From: JACVRN01 sp036389255 | GTDB lineage: Bacteria > Acidobacteriota > Blastocatellia > Pyrinomonadales > Pyrinomonadaceae | Assembly (NCBI GenBank): GCA_036389255.1 | Contig: DASVQI010000041.1 | Span: 1 to 64,000, forward strand | Length of the DNA: 64,000 nucleotides | Direction: 5' to 3' | Shown here: positions 24,620-33,100 of the stretch, in pieces | Position numbering within the stretch: the first letter of the stretch is position 1 | Layout of the letters: the number at the start of each line of letters is the position of its first letter | Position numbers and translations under genes: made by a program | Notes under the pieces: generated by a model | Told to the model about the DNA's origin: nothing | Databases searched by the model: none | What the model saw: the letters and a program-made list of their open reading frames with translations, nothing else

Positions 24620-25147
24620 TCATAAGTAATCTTCGATATTAGTCGTTCCACTACACACTTCAATAAATGATTGTGCCACTACTTTCGCATCTTCATATCC
24701 TAAATTTCCAGATGCCGAGATTAAAATCGGATACTCTCCGCCATCCGGTTCTTCGCGCATATCAAAAACGTAAAAAACTCCGCCTCCATTTAAGGCAAAA
24801 GGAACCGCTTCAGGCATAAATGCCGGGAACATATAAGCTAACGTATAGCTGCGTAAATCAGGGATTCCAAGAAAACCAAACTCTCGCTCGCCTTTGCGGC
24901 ACCAGCCGCCGTTGTTCCAAGTTAGAAAATTCAAAAATGTTTCAGGTAGAGGTTTATTGGGAAGAACCCATTTCGCTGGATCGTAAAGCTGGACGTCTAT
25001 CTTGGCCTTGAGCAAATCAGCTTTAATCTCTGCGATCTCATTTTCAGATAAAGGCAAGGCAAAGTCTTTCGCAAAAGCGGCCCCTTCAGCCCCGGTCGCA
25101 CCTTTTGCAACTTGCGTTTCGTCAAAAACAGAAGTCCAATCAATCAT
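24620..25147 (-). CDS. SMI1/KNR4 (SUKH)-family protein, integron cassette
   Basis: The product is 175 aa. The SUKH motifs are present: LPETFLNFLTWNNGG, then FGFLGIPDLRSYTLAYMFPAF and the FALNGGGVFYVFDMREE strand, ending in an acidic tail. SUKH proteins are the commonest immunity proteins to secreted and contact-dependent toxins. No toxin gene shares the cassette. The start ATG lies 13 bases from attC 34 with no ribosome binding site. Confidence 0.84.
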   Translation of the reverse strand: MIDWTSVFDETQVAKGATGAEGAAFAKDFALPLSENEIAEIKADLLKAKIDVQLYDPAKWVLPNKPLPETFLNFLTWNNGGWCRKGEREFGFLGIPDLRSYTLAYMFPAFMPEAVPFALNGGGVFYVFDMREEPDGGEYPILISASGNLGYEDAKVVAQSFIEVCSGTTNIEDYL

Positions 25148-25159
25148 AAGCGAAGCAGC

Positions 25160-25266
25160 CTAACGCCCGAATTAACCGGGCGCGATCGAACAGCATACAA
25201 CCTACATCGGGACAATCAAGCATGAAAACCATGCTATCGAGCGCTCCGGTTGAATGAGTTGTTAGA
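25160..25266 (-). repeat. attC site 34, first cassette
   Basis: It runs from CTAACGCCCGAATTAACC to GGTTGAATGAGTTGTTAGA. It closes the cassette adjacent to attI, the most recently inserted if the array is ordered by age. Confidence 0.93.
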
Positions 25267-25834
25267 TGTATTGTTGAATAAAATGCTCAACTACAGAACG
25301 ATCTTTCCTTTTGATTTTCTTCAGAGTATCTAAATTTATAGGAACGAGTTCAATGCTTGCGTTTTTGTATGCAGTAGCTGAATCCGTGAATACACCCTTT
25401 CTCTGATGCTGCATTAAACGTCTGTTTTCGGTCTGAGTAATATAATTGAATCTTCCAAATTTCTCTCTATACAAACGGATCAGCTCATCAAGCGGATTAG
25501 CAATCTTAGCCCAATCTTTGGTCAGTAATTCTACTGCTGCTAACTTTCTCGGATAATCATGATCTTTACTAAGAGCCTTAGGCTTGATGGGATTATCTGG
25601 ATGATAGCTCCTTATTGCCTCAAGCGAGATATTCCCTGTCCAGCAGAATTCATCCTCAGGCAAATACCAAATAGCAGCCCCAATTACTGTTTCAATGTAG
25701 TGTCTCTGAAGTTCTGTAGTCACTGACCTTAAATATAGTGGCGCTACCTGCCGGACAATATCTAGCAAGCTTTGACACTTTTCTTTGAGCTTTTCTTCTC
25801 TTCCTAACTTTGGCCTACTCACAATCAGTACCAC
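25262..25834 (-). CDS. Unknown soluble protein, first integron cassette next to attI
   Basis: The product is 190 aa, probably from GTG 25834; another GTG lies four codons later. It is basic and helical (KLGREEKLKEKCQSLLDIV, then YREKFGRFNYITQTENRR) with no signal or membrane segment. Being in first position it should be the best expressed cassette if a promoter in the attI/intI region is active. I do not recognise the family. The stop overlaps attC 34. Confidence 0.72.
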   Translation of the reverse strand: MVLIVSRPKLGREEKLKEKCQSLLDIVRQVAPLYLRSVTTELQRHYIETVIGAAIWYLPEDEFCWTGNISLEAIRSYHPDNPIKPKALSKDHDYPRKLAAVELLTKDWAKIANPLDELIRLYREKFGRFNYITQTENRRLMQHQRKGVFTDSATAYKNASIELVPINLDTLKKIKRKDRSVVEHFIQQYI

Positions 25835-25864
25835 TCAGTTGTCTTAGATTAGATGGCGGATACA

Positions 25865-25975
25865 TCTAACGCTAAGTAGACGTACTAATAGCCACCGGTA
25901 AAGAGGCCCATTTGGGCGTATTTCTTTTTATTCCAGACTATTTTCCACCTGCAATTATGCCCAAATGGGCGTCTA
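25865..25975 (-). other. attI-like recombination site with palindromic motifs
   Basis: On the minus strand the sequence TTAGCGTTAGATG marks the junction where the first cassette joins the integrase-side DNA: it has the GTTAG core used by integron integrases, and the sequence upstream no longer matches attC. Within about 100 bases upstream are two inverted copies of GCCCA-AA/TT-TGGGC (25907-25918 and 25959-25970), possible binding sites for the integrase or a regulator. The exact limits of attI cannot be set from sequence alone. Confidence 0.65.
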
Positions 25976-26037
25976 ATCCTGTAATATTCTCATTTTCTCT
26001 TGATTTTCTGACTCTTCAAGCGTATTTTACGCCCACC

Positions 26038-26078
26038 TCATCCCGTATTATACGGACAACGCCTTCCAAAAGGAGTAC
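26038..26078 (+). promoter_or_regulatory. Candidate promoter and ribosome binding site of the integrase gene
   Basis: A TATTAT hexamer (26046-26051) sits inside the short palindrome CCGTATTATACGG and could be the -10 element. A second palindrome GCGTATTTTACGC lies about 20 bases upstream. AAAGGAG precedes the integrase ATG by 11 bases. Palindromes over the promoter suggest repressor control, possibly SOS-like, but no known LexA box is recognised. Confidence 0.35.
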
Positions 26079-26086
26079 CTCATTGT

Positions 26087-27044
26087 ATGTCTCATCTGCT
26101 AAATCAGGTGCGAGATCAGATTCGCATTCTCCACTACAGCATCCGTACAGAAGAAGCATACATCAATTGGATCAAACAGTTCATCATCTTTCATAATAAA
26201 CGTCACCCGGATGAACTAGGAGCAGCCGAGATTAGTCGTTTCTTATCCTACACTGGCCAGCGAGCGTAACGTTGCCGCATCAACACAGAATCAGGCTCTT
26301 CCTGCTCTTCTGTTCTTATATCGTGAAGTACTGGATAAGCCGATTGATTGGATAGATGATGTCGAAAGAGCAAAGAAAGCCAGTAGATTACCCGTTGTCT
26401 TTAACAAAGAGGAAGCCAAAGCCGTGCTCCGGCATCTTCGAGGTGAGATGTGGTTGATGGCTTCACTACTTTATGGCTCAGGACTGAGATTGATGGAAGC
26501 GGTGCGCCTCAGGGTCAAAGATGTTGACTTCTCCAAATCAGAGATCATTGTCAGAGAAGGTAAAGGTAATAAAGACCGTGTCACAGTTCTGCCCAAGCCA
26601 GTAATCTACCCTCTAGAGCAGCATCTCATTAGAGTCAAATCCATTCATGAGATGGACATCCGAGAAGGATATGGGAGAGTTTATCTGCCATTTGCCTTAG
26701 CTCGTAAATACCCAAATGCAAATCGGGAATGGTGCTGGCAATATGTCTTTCCTGCCTCAAAACGCTCGGTTGATCCGAGGAGTGGACAGATACAGCGACA
26801 TCATATAGCAGAGAGCGCGCTGCAGAAGGCGGTGAAAGCTGCAATCAGGAGGGCGGGGATAAACAAGCCAGGTAGTTGCCATACTCTCCGGCACAGCTTT
26901 GCCACTCATATGCTGGAATCAGGCTATGACCTGCGTACTATCCAGGAGTTATTGGGTCACCATAGCGTGGAGACGACACAGATCTACACGCACGTATTGA
27001 ACCGTGGCGGCAGGGGAGTTAAGAGCCCACTAGAAGTTGACTGA
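26087..27044 (+). pseudogene. intI: Integron integrase IntI, interrupted by a one-base frameshift
   Basis: Removing one base near 26249-26254 joins the two open parts into one protein of about 318 aa: the first frame ends ...FLSYTGQRA-stop, while the shifted frame reads ...FLSYLASERNVAAS and continues to 27044. The protein has the N-terminal SAM-like domain (YSIRTEEAYINWIKQF), the catalytic Arg in GSGLRLMEA, Lys in EGKGNKDR, the box II HTLRHSFATHM, LLGHHSVETTQIYTHV with the nucleophile Tyr, and the IntI-only insertion (LARKYPNANREWCWQYVFPA, then DPRSG and RHH). The last feature separates IntI from XerC/D. It reads divergently from the cassettes, the standard integron layout. Without suppression of the shift no active enzyme would be made. 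Confidence 0.9.
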
Positions 27045-27447
27045 TGTTCATGTATGAATTAAAGGATAAATAGCCGCAACGCTTAAAGATGCATTAAAGA
27101 TGGTTACACTAATCCCGTTTTTGTGTAACCTTAATTAATTAGCAGAACGAAATATTACGCGGCGCTTTATCCCATGGCTGAGAATCAGAAGATATAAGAC
27201 CATCCGGGAGAAAGCTGAACCACCTAAATCCCTATCTAGCATTAGTAGGCGAATATGGACGGGTACAAACTTTGCCGGAAGCGGACTCGCACCTATATAG
27301 TGACGTACATGTGAGAATCTACCTTGTTTCCTTCATATAATAATGAATTTCAGTCTCAGAAATTTAGGATCAGAAATTCATTACTATTGCCATCCCTATT
27401 TACTATTCATAGACGTTTCTCTTATATCACCACAGCTTAATAGTCCT
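27045..27447. other. Non-coding region downstream of intI
   Basis: Apart from a hairpin at 27102-27130, nothing supported is seen in these 400 bases. The composition is AT-rich with several stop codons in all frames. Confidence 0.5.
27102..27130 (+). terminator. Hairpin after the integrase gene
   Basis: GGTTACAC (27102-27109) pairs with GTGTAACC (27123-27130) around a 13-base loop, 58 bases after the integrase stop. The flank is AT-rich but lacks a clean T run, so its use as a terminator is tentative. Confidence 0.4.
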
Positions 27448-27885
27448 TCACATTAGCTCGAAGCTTTTTGCGAAAACTTTTAGGTCGCCTCCGGGGTGAA
27501 TCAAGGTAATCTTAAAAAACAGGAAATCATTTAAGGGATAATCTTCCTGCGGCAGATCAAAATCCTTCAGCTTATCGCGTTCAAGTTTTTCTCTCTCTTC
27601 AGCATCAATTTCGCATATTGCGCTTGCGATATCACCGCCCGTGAGTTGCATTGCAAATAGATCCAGGTCTAACTGGATAATCCTGCACTCCTTTAAAACC
27701 AGACGCCTGTCTTCCCATTCATCCTCGCCACTCTGAGTAACTGCCGGCAACTTGACCTTGAGGCTGAGGTCATATATGCCGTCGCTATCCGGCAGCAATT
27801 CTAAGTTGATGAATTTCGAGTCGTGCCAGGCTATATGATTAAACTTATCCGCAATCTCTTCGGAGAGAGTCGTATCTCTGGCCAT
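27448..27885 (-). CDS. Unknown soluble protein
   Basis: The product is 145 aa from ATG 27885, which has an AGGAGG ribosome binding site at 5 bases; a longer reading upstream overlaps a large inverted repeat. The protein is acidic and mixed alpha/beta (FINLELLPDSDGIYDLSLKVKLP, then CRIIQLDLDLFAMQ). There is no signal peptide. It is not recognised. Confidence 0.72.
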   Translation of the reverse strand: MARDTTLSEEIADKFNHIAWHDSKFINLELLPDSDGIYDLSLKVKLPAVTQSGEDEWEDRRLVLKECRIIQLDLDLFAMQLTGGDIASAICEIDAEEREKLERDKLKDFDLPQEDYPLNDFLFFKITLIHPGGDLKVFAKSFELM

Positions 27886-27920
27886 ACATACCTCCTGCTT
27901 CAGTTGATCTGTAAGGCAGC

Positions 27921-27966
27921 AGGTCACATAAATATGTTGATCCAAAGAAACATATTTATGTGACCT
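27921..27966. repeat. Perfect 18-bp inverted repeat
   Basis: The arm AGGTCACATAAATATGTT (27921-27938) is exactly inverted at 27949-27966, with a 10-base loop. It lies about 36 bases upstream of the 27448-27885 gene and could be an operator, a processed RNA hairpin or a terminator for incoming transcripts. Confidence 0.85.
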
Positions 27967-28017
27967 AACCCCTGTTGTGATTTACATTCTGCCGGTAAAG
28001 CCGAGTGACCGGGAGCT

Positions 28018-28040
28018 ATACCTCAAAAATCTTGAGGTAT
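28018..28040. terminator. Hairpin at the end of the RHS-tip gene
   Basis: ATACCTCAA pairs with TTGAGGTAT around a 5-base loop, touching the stop codon of the minus-strand gene at 28040. There is no T run on the minus side, so termination strength is uncertain. Confidence 0.5.
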
Positions 28041-28822
28041 CATAGTGGCACCAAAATGGGCATCGGCTCTATCGGCATTATCGGCGTCATCGGCGGCATC
28101 ACCGGATTAATAGGCATAATCGGCACCGTATTCATAGGCGGCTTCGGAAACGGGTCGGACAGCCCAGGATTAGAAACACTGGGATCAGGAGCATTAAGGT
28201 CGCTGCTCTTCAGCGGCTCTCCGGGATTGGGCGCTCTGCCTTTCTGTCTAGGCGGTTTCTTGCTCCAATCCCAATCGTGTACGTGCGGGTCTCCTGCGCC
28301 ATGATCGTGTCCGGTGTCCACGTCCTTGTACGCCCTGCCGTTCGCATCGTAAAACCTGATGGTCTGCCCTCCCTTTCCATCCGGGAAGGTTAAAGTTCCG
28401 TTCGGTGGGCCGCCCGTCGCGGGAGTACGCACGGTGCCCAGCATCACGGTGATTATAGGCTGTTTAAGGTACTTCAGGAACCGGCCCTTGTCATGAATTT
28501 CGATTCTGATCGTCTCTTCCGGCGGGAAGTTCCGATCATCATCCATCCCTGGATCCTGTTGCTCCTGCGACTGTGCAAGACTTCCGACTGAGAGCGCTCC
28601 CATCAAGCCGGTCGCAACGTATCCCATAGTCGTTAAACTGATGGACGTGGAGATTGTACCTGTCGCAGCGATAAATGAGTAATTGAAAATTATCAATGAC
28701 GAAGGATTCATTGTCAGGACAATGAGTGCCACGCCAATGGCCAGTCGCACCCACTTGTTCGACAGAATCTTCTTTATCCCGCGCCAGAGCTTGCCCCAGA
28801 ATAATCCTTCAGGGTCAACCCT
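28040..28822 (-). pseudogene. Orphan RHS C-terminal toxin-like tip (5' end missing)
   Basis: The frame can be followed upstream to about 28822, where it reads INRVDPEGLFWGKLWRGIKK, the typical end of an RHS core followed by a linker, but no RHS repeats precede it. A hydrophobic region (RLAIGVALIVLTM, then two more segments) precedes a domain with TIRFYDANGRAYKDVDTGHDH and GAGDPHVHDWDW, a His-rich motif resembling a polymorphic-toxin tip, and a Pro-rich tail. The only available start inside is GTG 28750. The RHS body was lost by recombination with the neighbouring Crp-like gene. Toxicity is unproven. Confidence 0.65.
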
Positions 28823-29070
28823 ATTAATCGCTCGTTGCCGGTCATGGCCACCGCGACAGCCGAACCGCTTTCGGTAGTGGCGACCAAAGTGGCCATACCG
28901 GTCAAGAGAAAGTAGGCGTGCTCGATTGCTTCACCGGGATGGTAGAGAATCCTTCCTGCGGCTAAATGCACCAGCTCAAGATGTGGACGCAGACGTTCGT
29001 AATCTTGCTTGGATAAAGCCGAGAGAAGACGGTTACCATGGGGGAGATTAGGTTCTTTGTAGCCAGACAA
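28774..29070 (-). pseudogene. Truncated Crp/FNR-type cyclic-nucleotide-binding protein
   Basis: A TTG start at 29070 has a GAGGAGG ribosome binding site. The product begins SGYKEPNLPHGNRLLSALSK and has the cNMP-binding beta-roll (AAGRILYHPGEAIEHAYFLLTG), ending at MTGNERLIGLTL, after which the frame runs for 10 unrelated residues to a stop. A full protein would be about 230 aa with a C-terminal winged helix. The break coincides with the start of the RHS-tip homology, so this is one recombination junction (about 28820-28835). Confidence 0.72.
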
Positions 29071-29221
29071 TTTTCGCCTCCTCGAGGTAGACCAAGACCT
29101 ACGAGAGGTATAAAAGCTCGCGTCCACACCTCTTCCCTGGTTATTTGGGCGAATTTAGCTTTCCGCCTTGATATGCTCAGCTAAGGCTTACTAAAATGGC
29201 ATGAAATTTTGAGAGCCCCCG

Positions 29222-30142
29222 TTAACGTTTAGCGTTCTGCTTCGTGAGAACGAGCTGCCGGATGCGATTTACAGTATCAGGCGTGGTCGGTGCCGACCAG
29301 ATGTGGTCAAAGCTTGAGAAGAACTCAAATCTCCCCCGGTTATTGTCGAAGTAAACCTCTTGACCGCCACGCTTAAGAAAATGTACCTGTCTATTGCCCG
29401 CCTTGAATACTTCGGGCAGGAGGCGCGGCTCAAATGGATTAACGAAAGGGTTCTCCTGAAAGAGCAGAAATTCGACCCTCAATTCGGGATACTTCAACTC
29501 TCCCTTGAGAACTTCTATCACTCTGTAGTCAACGCTCTGCGTCGAGCGGGCAAATCCGCTCCAGAAGTTAAGCGAGGGTTGAACACCGATGACTTCCGCG
29601 ACCACGACTATTTCAGCCTCGCCAGCCGAACGCTGCAACCGCGCATGGTCTTCAGGCAAAGCGCCGGAGATAAACAGTTGTAGATGCCTGACAGTCTCGG
29701 CGTCGGCCGCCGCCAGCCCGTAATGGTCGTCGGGGCTGAGGTATCTTTCGAGTTTGCCATCTACACGGCTTTTATCAAGGGGCCGCGTGGCCGGGTCAGC
29801 CTTCAGGAACAGGACGTGTCGCCTGCCGGGCGCGAATTGCTGCGGAGAGAGACGCGATTCCTTAAAGTCCACGAACGGAACCCCGAAATCCAGCGCGTAG
29901 CCGACGCTGAACTCGCCGGATGTAGTCTCTCCCTTGAGGACTTCTACCACCCTGTATCGAACGTCCTGAACACGCGCGCCGGGCTTGCCCTCGTGGCCCG
30001 GAGGCTCTTCTACTCGTAAGACTTCGGCCACAACTACGAGCTTCGCGCTGTAAGCGAGATAATTCAGCCTCTCCCGGTCATCACGCGGGGCGGCGCTAGC
30101 GGCCGAAGCTGATAGCAACAACAGTAATAGCAGTCTCTTCAT
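29222..30142 (-). CDS. Secreted two-domain protein downstream of RHS, possible immunity protein
   Basis: The product is 306 aa with a signal peptide (MKRLLLLLLLSASAASA). The mature part is an internal duplication: LVVVAEVLRVEE...YRVVEVLKGE...GRRHVLFLKA in the first half and IVVVAEVIGVQP...YRVIEVLKGE...GNRQVHFLKR in the second, so two tandem copies of about 120 residues. The start codon overlaps the stop of the 1927-aa RHS gene by 4 bases (ATGA), which implies coupled translation. In RHS loci the next gene usually encodes immunity; a periplasmic protein would fit a toxin acting there. This role is inferred. Confidence 0.78.
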   Translation of the reverse strand: MKRLLLLLLLSASAASAAPRDDRERLNYLAYSAKLVVVAEVLRVEEPPGHEGKPGARVQDVRYRVVEVLKGETTSGEFSVGYALDFGVPFVDFKESRLSPQQFAPGRRHVLFLKADPATRPLDKSRVDGKLERYLSPDDHYGLAAADAETVRHLQLFISGALPEDHARLQRSAGEAEIVVVAEVIGVQPSLNFWSGFARSTQSVDYRVIEVLKGELKYPELRVEFLLFQENPFVNPFEPRLLPEVFKAGNRQVHFLKRGGQEVYFDNNRGRFEFFSSFDHIWSAPTTPDTVNRIRQLVLTKQNAKR

Positions 30143-33100
30143 GGCTTCTTCACCACCTCTACGCCCTTGAGCTTCATCTCATTGCTCTCATTAATTATCC
30201 AATATTCGTAGTGGGTAGTATAATCAACCCTGTATCTGGCATCGCCCGTTGGCGATACTATAAGGTTGCCAGCAGTATCCGTGACCGGCCCTTCCGTACT
30301 GGCTGGCCCGCGCGCAGGCGCTCCTTGAACTCTCGCGCGATAGACGTTTGTGGCCTCAATGGCGGCCTGGTGGACGATTTTAATTGCCGTCTTCATGTCG
30401 CCTTTAGCCATGGCATCCTTTGCCGCCTTGTTGGTCAAATACTCATAGGCCTCTATGATTTCATGATACACGACGTCGAGGGGTCTGGTTCCCGGTGATT
30501 TCGCGCCGAATTTATCAACGTCGTTAAAGTCAATCAGAGTTTGGCCTGATGCGTTGGTTCTCCCAATCATGGAGCCGTTGGCCTTAGTCTCTGAGTCTCC
30601 ACCTCTCATACCGTAGGCAACCACACGGTTGTTCGGATCCTGTATGATGCCTGCGATGCGACGAGCCTCGGCGTTTCTAGGCTTCGGGCTATTCTTAGCT
30701 ATAGTAACACGGCCCGTTATCGTGTCTCGGTCAAATTTAAGGCCCGTAATCTGCTCCAAGTCGCTCATAATTCTAGCGACTTCGGCCTCCGATCCTCTAA
30801 CGTAAAGCTCAAGCCCGTTCGGGTCAGTCAACAGGACGGGATTGTTGCGTGTGTAGGTATAGAGGTTAAGCCGTTGTGGGTCACCCATGCGCTGCGACGT
30901 CATGGAGAGCGGGTCGGGCGTGGTAAATCGGCCCATCGTTGAAGAGTAATAACGATTGATGAAGTAATCGAGTCCCGTCTCAATATCCCTCTCTTTCTCG
31001 GTAAACTGTTGTCTGATACCATCACCCGCGTAACCTTGCTGCGTAGTCCTGCCGCCCGTCCCGGCGTACATCTCTTCCCCGAACGGCAAGTAGTCATGCC
31101 TGGTTATGCCCGCCAAGCTTCCGGTCTTATCAGCGACAATGCGCGGGGTGCCTAACTGATCCGCAACCATCCATTGCACCGTCGCCCCGGTATTATTTGC
31201 TGCTGTGACCGTCAACTGGCTGAGCCTCATGTTCACATTGCCGTGCCACCAGATTCTAGCCTCCAGTAACCCGAAGCACGGGTTGTCGAACTCCAGTGTG
31301 AACCACTGCCACTGGTTGGGCGCAGTGAACTCGTTGCGCCGTATCTGTCTTTGAACCAGAATGTTGTTGCCAAATCCGGTGACGGCGTCCAGAGTGGCTA
31401 CCACATCCGAGCCGTTATTATTGTCCACCTTGAGCAGGAACCGCGCAGTATGATGGCCCTGGCCGAAGCTACTGTCATATGGCCCATATGACATGGCGTT
31501 AGACGGGTCAGTGCCGGCTGTAACTACCCATTCGCTGCCCTCCGCATGCCCTGTCAGGTGCCCGAGGCTTGGGCTGGTGGCCGCCCATGTCTTTGTGCCT
31601 TGATAGCCTACGCCGCAGTTCTGGCCGGATGCTGATATAAGCAGTTGCCCGCCGCGATAGCCGTATTCCTTCTTCGGCTGGGACGGCGAGGCGCCAGCCG
31701 CATACTCGGCTAACAGTTCCCCCTCCAATCCGTACACCTGCCATGTCTCCTGACCATAGCTATTCCTTCGGCTACGCCTGCCATCAGAGTCATAAGTATA
31801 GACGCTCTGCTGACCCGAAGTATTGGTGGCGGAAGTCATACGGTTCTCGGCATCATATACCCTGGAGCCGAACCCTGTGTAAGTATCATTAATGAGATTT
31901 CCGTTGGCATCGTACTGCATCACTCCCGGTAGTCCTGCGGGCACTCCGAGCCTGTTGGTATTAGCATCAACCGCGAACTGCTGGCCATTTATGCCCGCCC
32001 CGAAGAATCCACCGGGGGTGCGGTTGCCGTAGCGGTCTAGGTTCTGTCCCTGCGCGCCCGTGTAATTTGTGCCGTTATAGTACTCGCCTACCCAGTTAAG
32101 CCGATTCAGTGCGTCGTAGCCGTAATTCTGCTGCATGAAACTGTAAGAGCTGATGGCATCGTCGTTCGGCACATAATGCTGCTGCATCAGTAGATTGCCA
32201 TTGTTGTCCGGGCCACTGCCGCCATGCTGTACGGGCTGGAAGCTGTAGTAGTTGACTATTGCCCCACGGTTCCAGTTCCATTCGTCGTTGACGCTAGAGA
32301 GGCGCACGTCGTAGAGCTGCCCGCGCACGTTGTAATGAAGTTTATGATAGAGGGGCGTGTCCGTGCCGAATGTTTCACGAGTCAGGCGGTTTGCTTCGTC
32401 GTAGGTGATTCCCGTCGCATAGGTGCGCTGCACGCCGTCGCCTATGTTGCCCCGGAAGTCGTTCGCCCGGCCCGCAGCATCATATGTGTAAGTAACGGTG
32501 CGGCCCGACGGATAAGTCTGCGTCGAAACCAGACCCGCATAATTGTAGGCACGCTGCACTGTGTAGGCTTCGCTCCATGTACCGTTCTGATAGAACTGGC
32601 GGCGCTGCGTGAGCGGACGCCCCAGCGTATCGTACGAGTCAACGGCGACGTGTTCGATAGTTGTATTGTTCTGAGCACGTTTATGGTCGTACCAGAATCT
32701 CATACGCCCATTGGTAGCCCCATCGTAATGTCGCTCAACCGAGGTTCCGTCCGAGTAGACGATGTGGGTGTTACGGTTCGTGGCATCATAATAGTAAGTG
32801 GCAGTAACGCCGCGCGCATCCGTCCGAGAGCTAAGGTTGCCCTGCGCGTCATACGAGTAAGCGATAGACCACTGGCTGTTGCCTGTTATGGGGTCGTAAA
32901 GGTTAAGCCCGCCGTTCACATCCTGTTCAGGATTCTTGACCCGAATGAGCCGCGTTAACGAATCATACATAAAGTAGCGGTACTGCTGCCCCTGTTCGAT
33001 TTTACGCAGCTTGTTCATGGCGTCATAAGTGTACAGAGTCGAGTAGTTGAGGCCGCTCGGGTCTTCGACCACCTGTACGATTCTGCCGAATGCATCTGTC

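Noticed and set aside
125..25266. Regularly spaced repeats as a CRISPR array
   Set aside because: The repeats are about 100 bp, imperfectly palindromic, vary in sequence and are separated by complete genes of 200-3300 bp. They have integron attC cores and a neighbouring IntI.
21627..27189. 17-base identity (CATGGCTGAGAATCAGA) at 21627 and 27173
   Set aside because: About the length expected by chance in 64 kb, and the flanks do not match. Not treated as a repeat.
32224..32958. Long + strand frames opposite the RHS gene
   Set aside because: They mirror the repetitive YD-repeat coding sequence and show no independent gene features.
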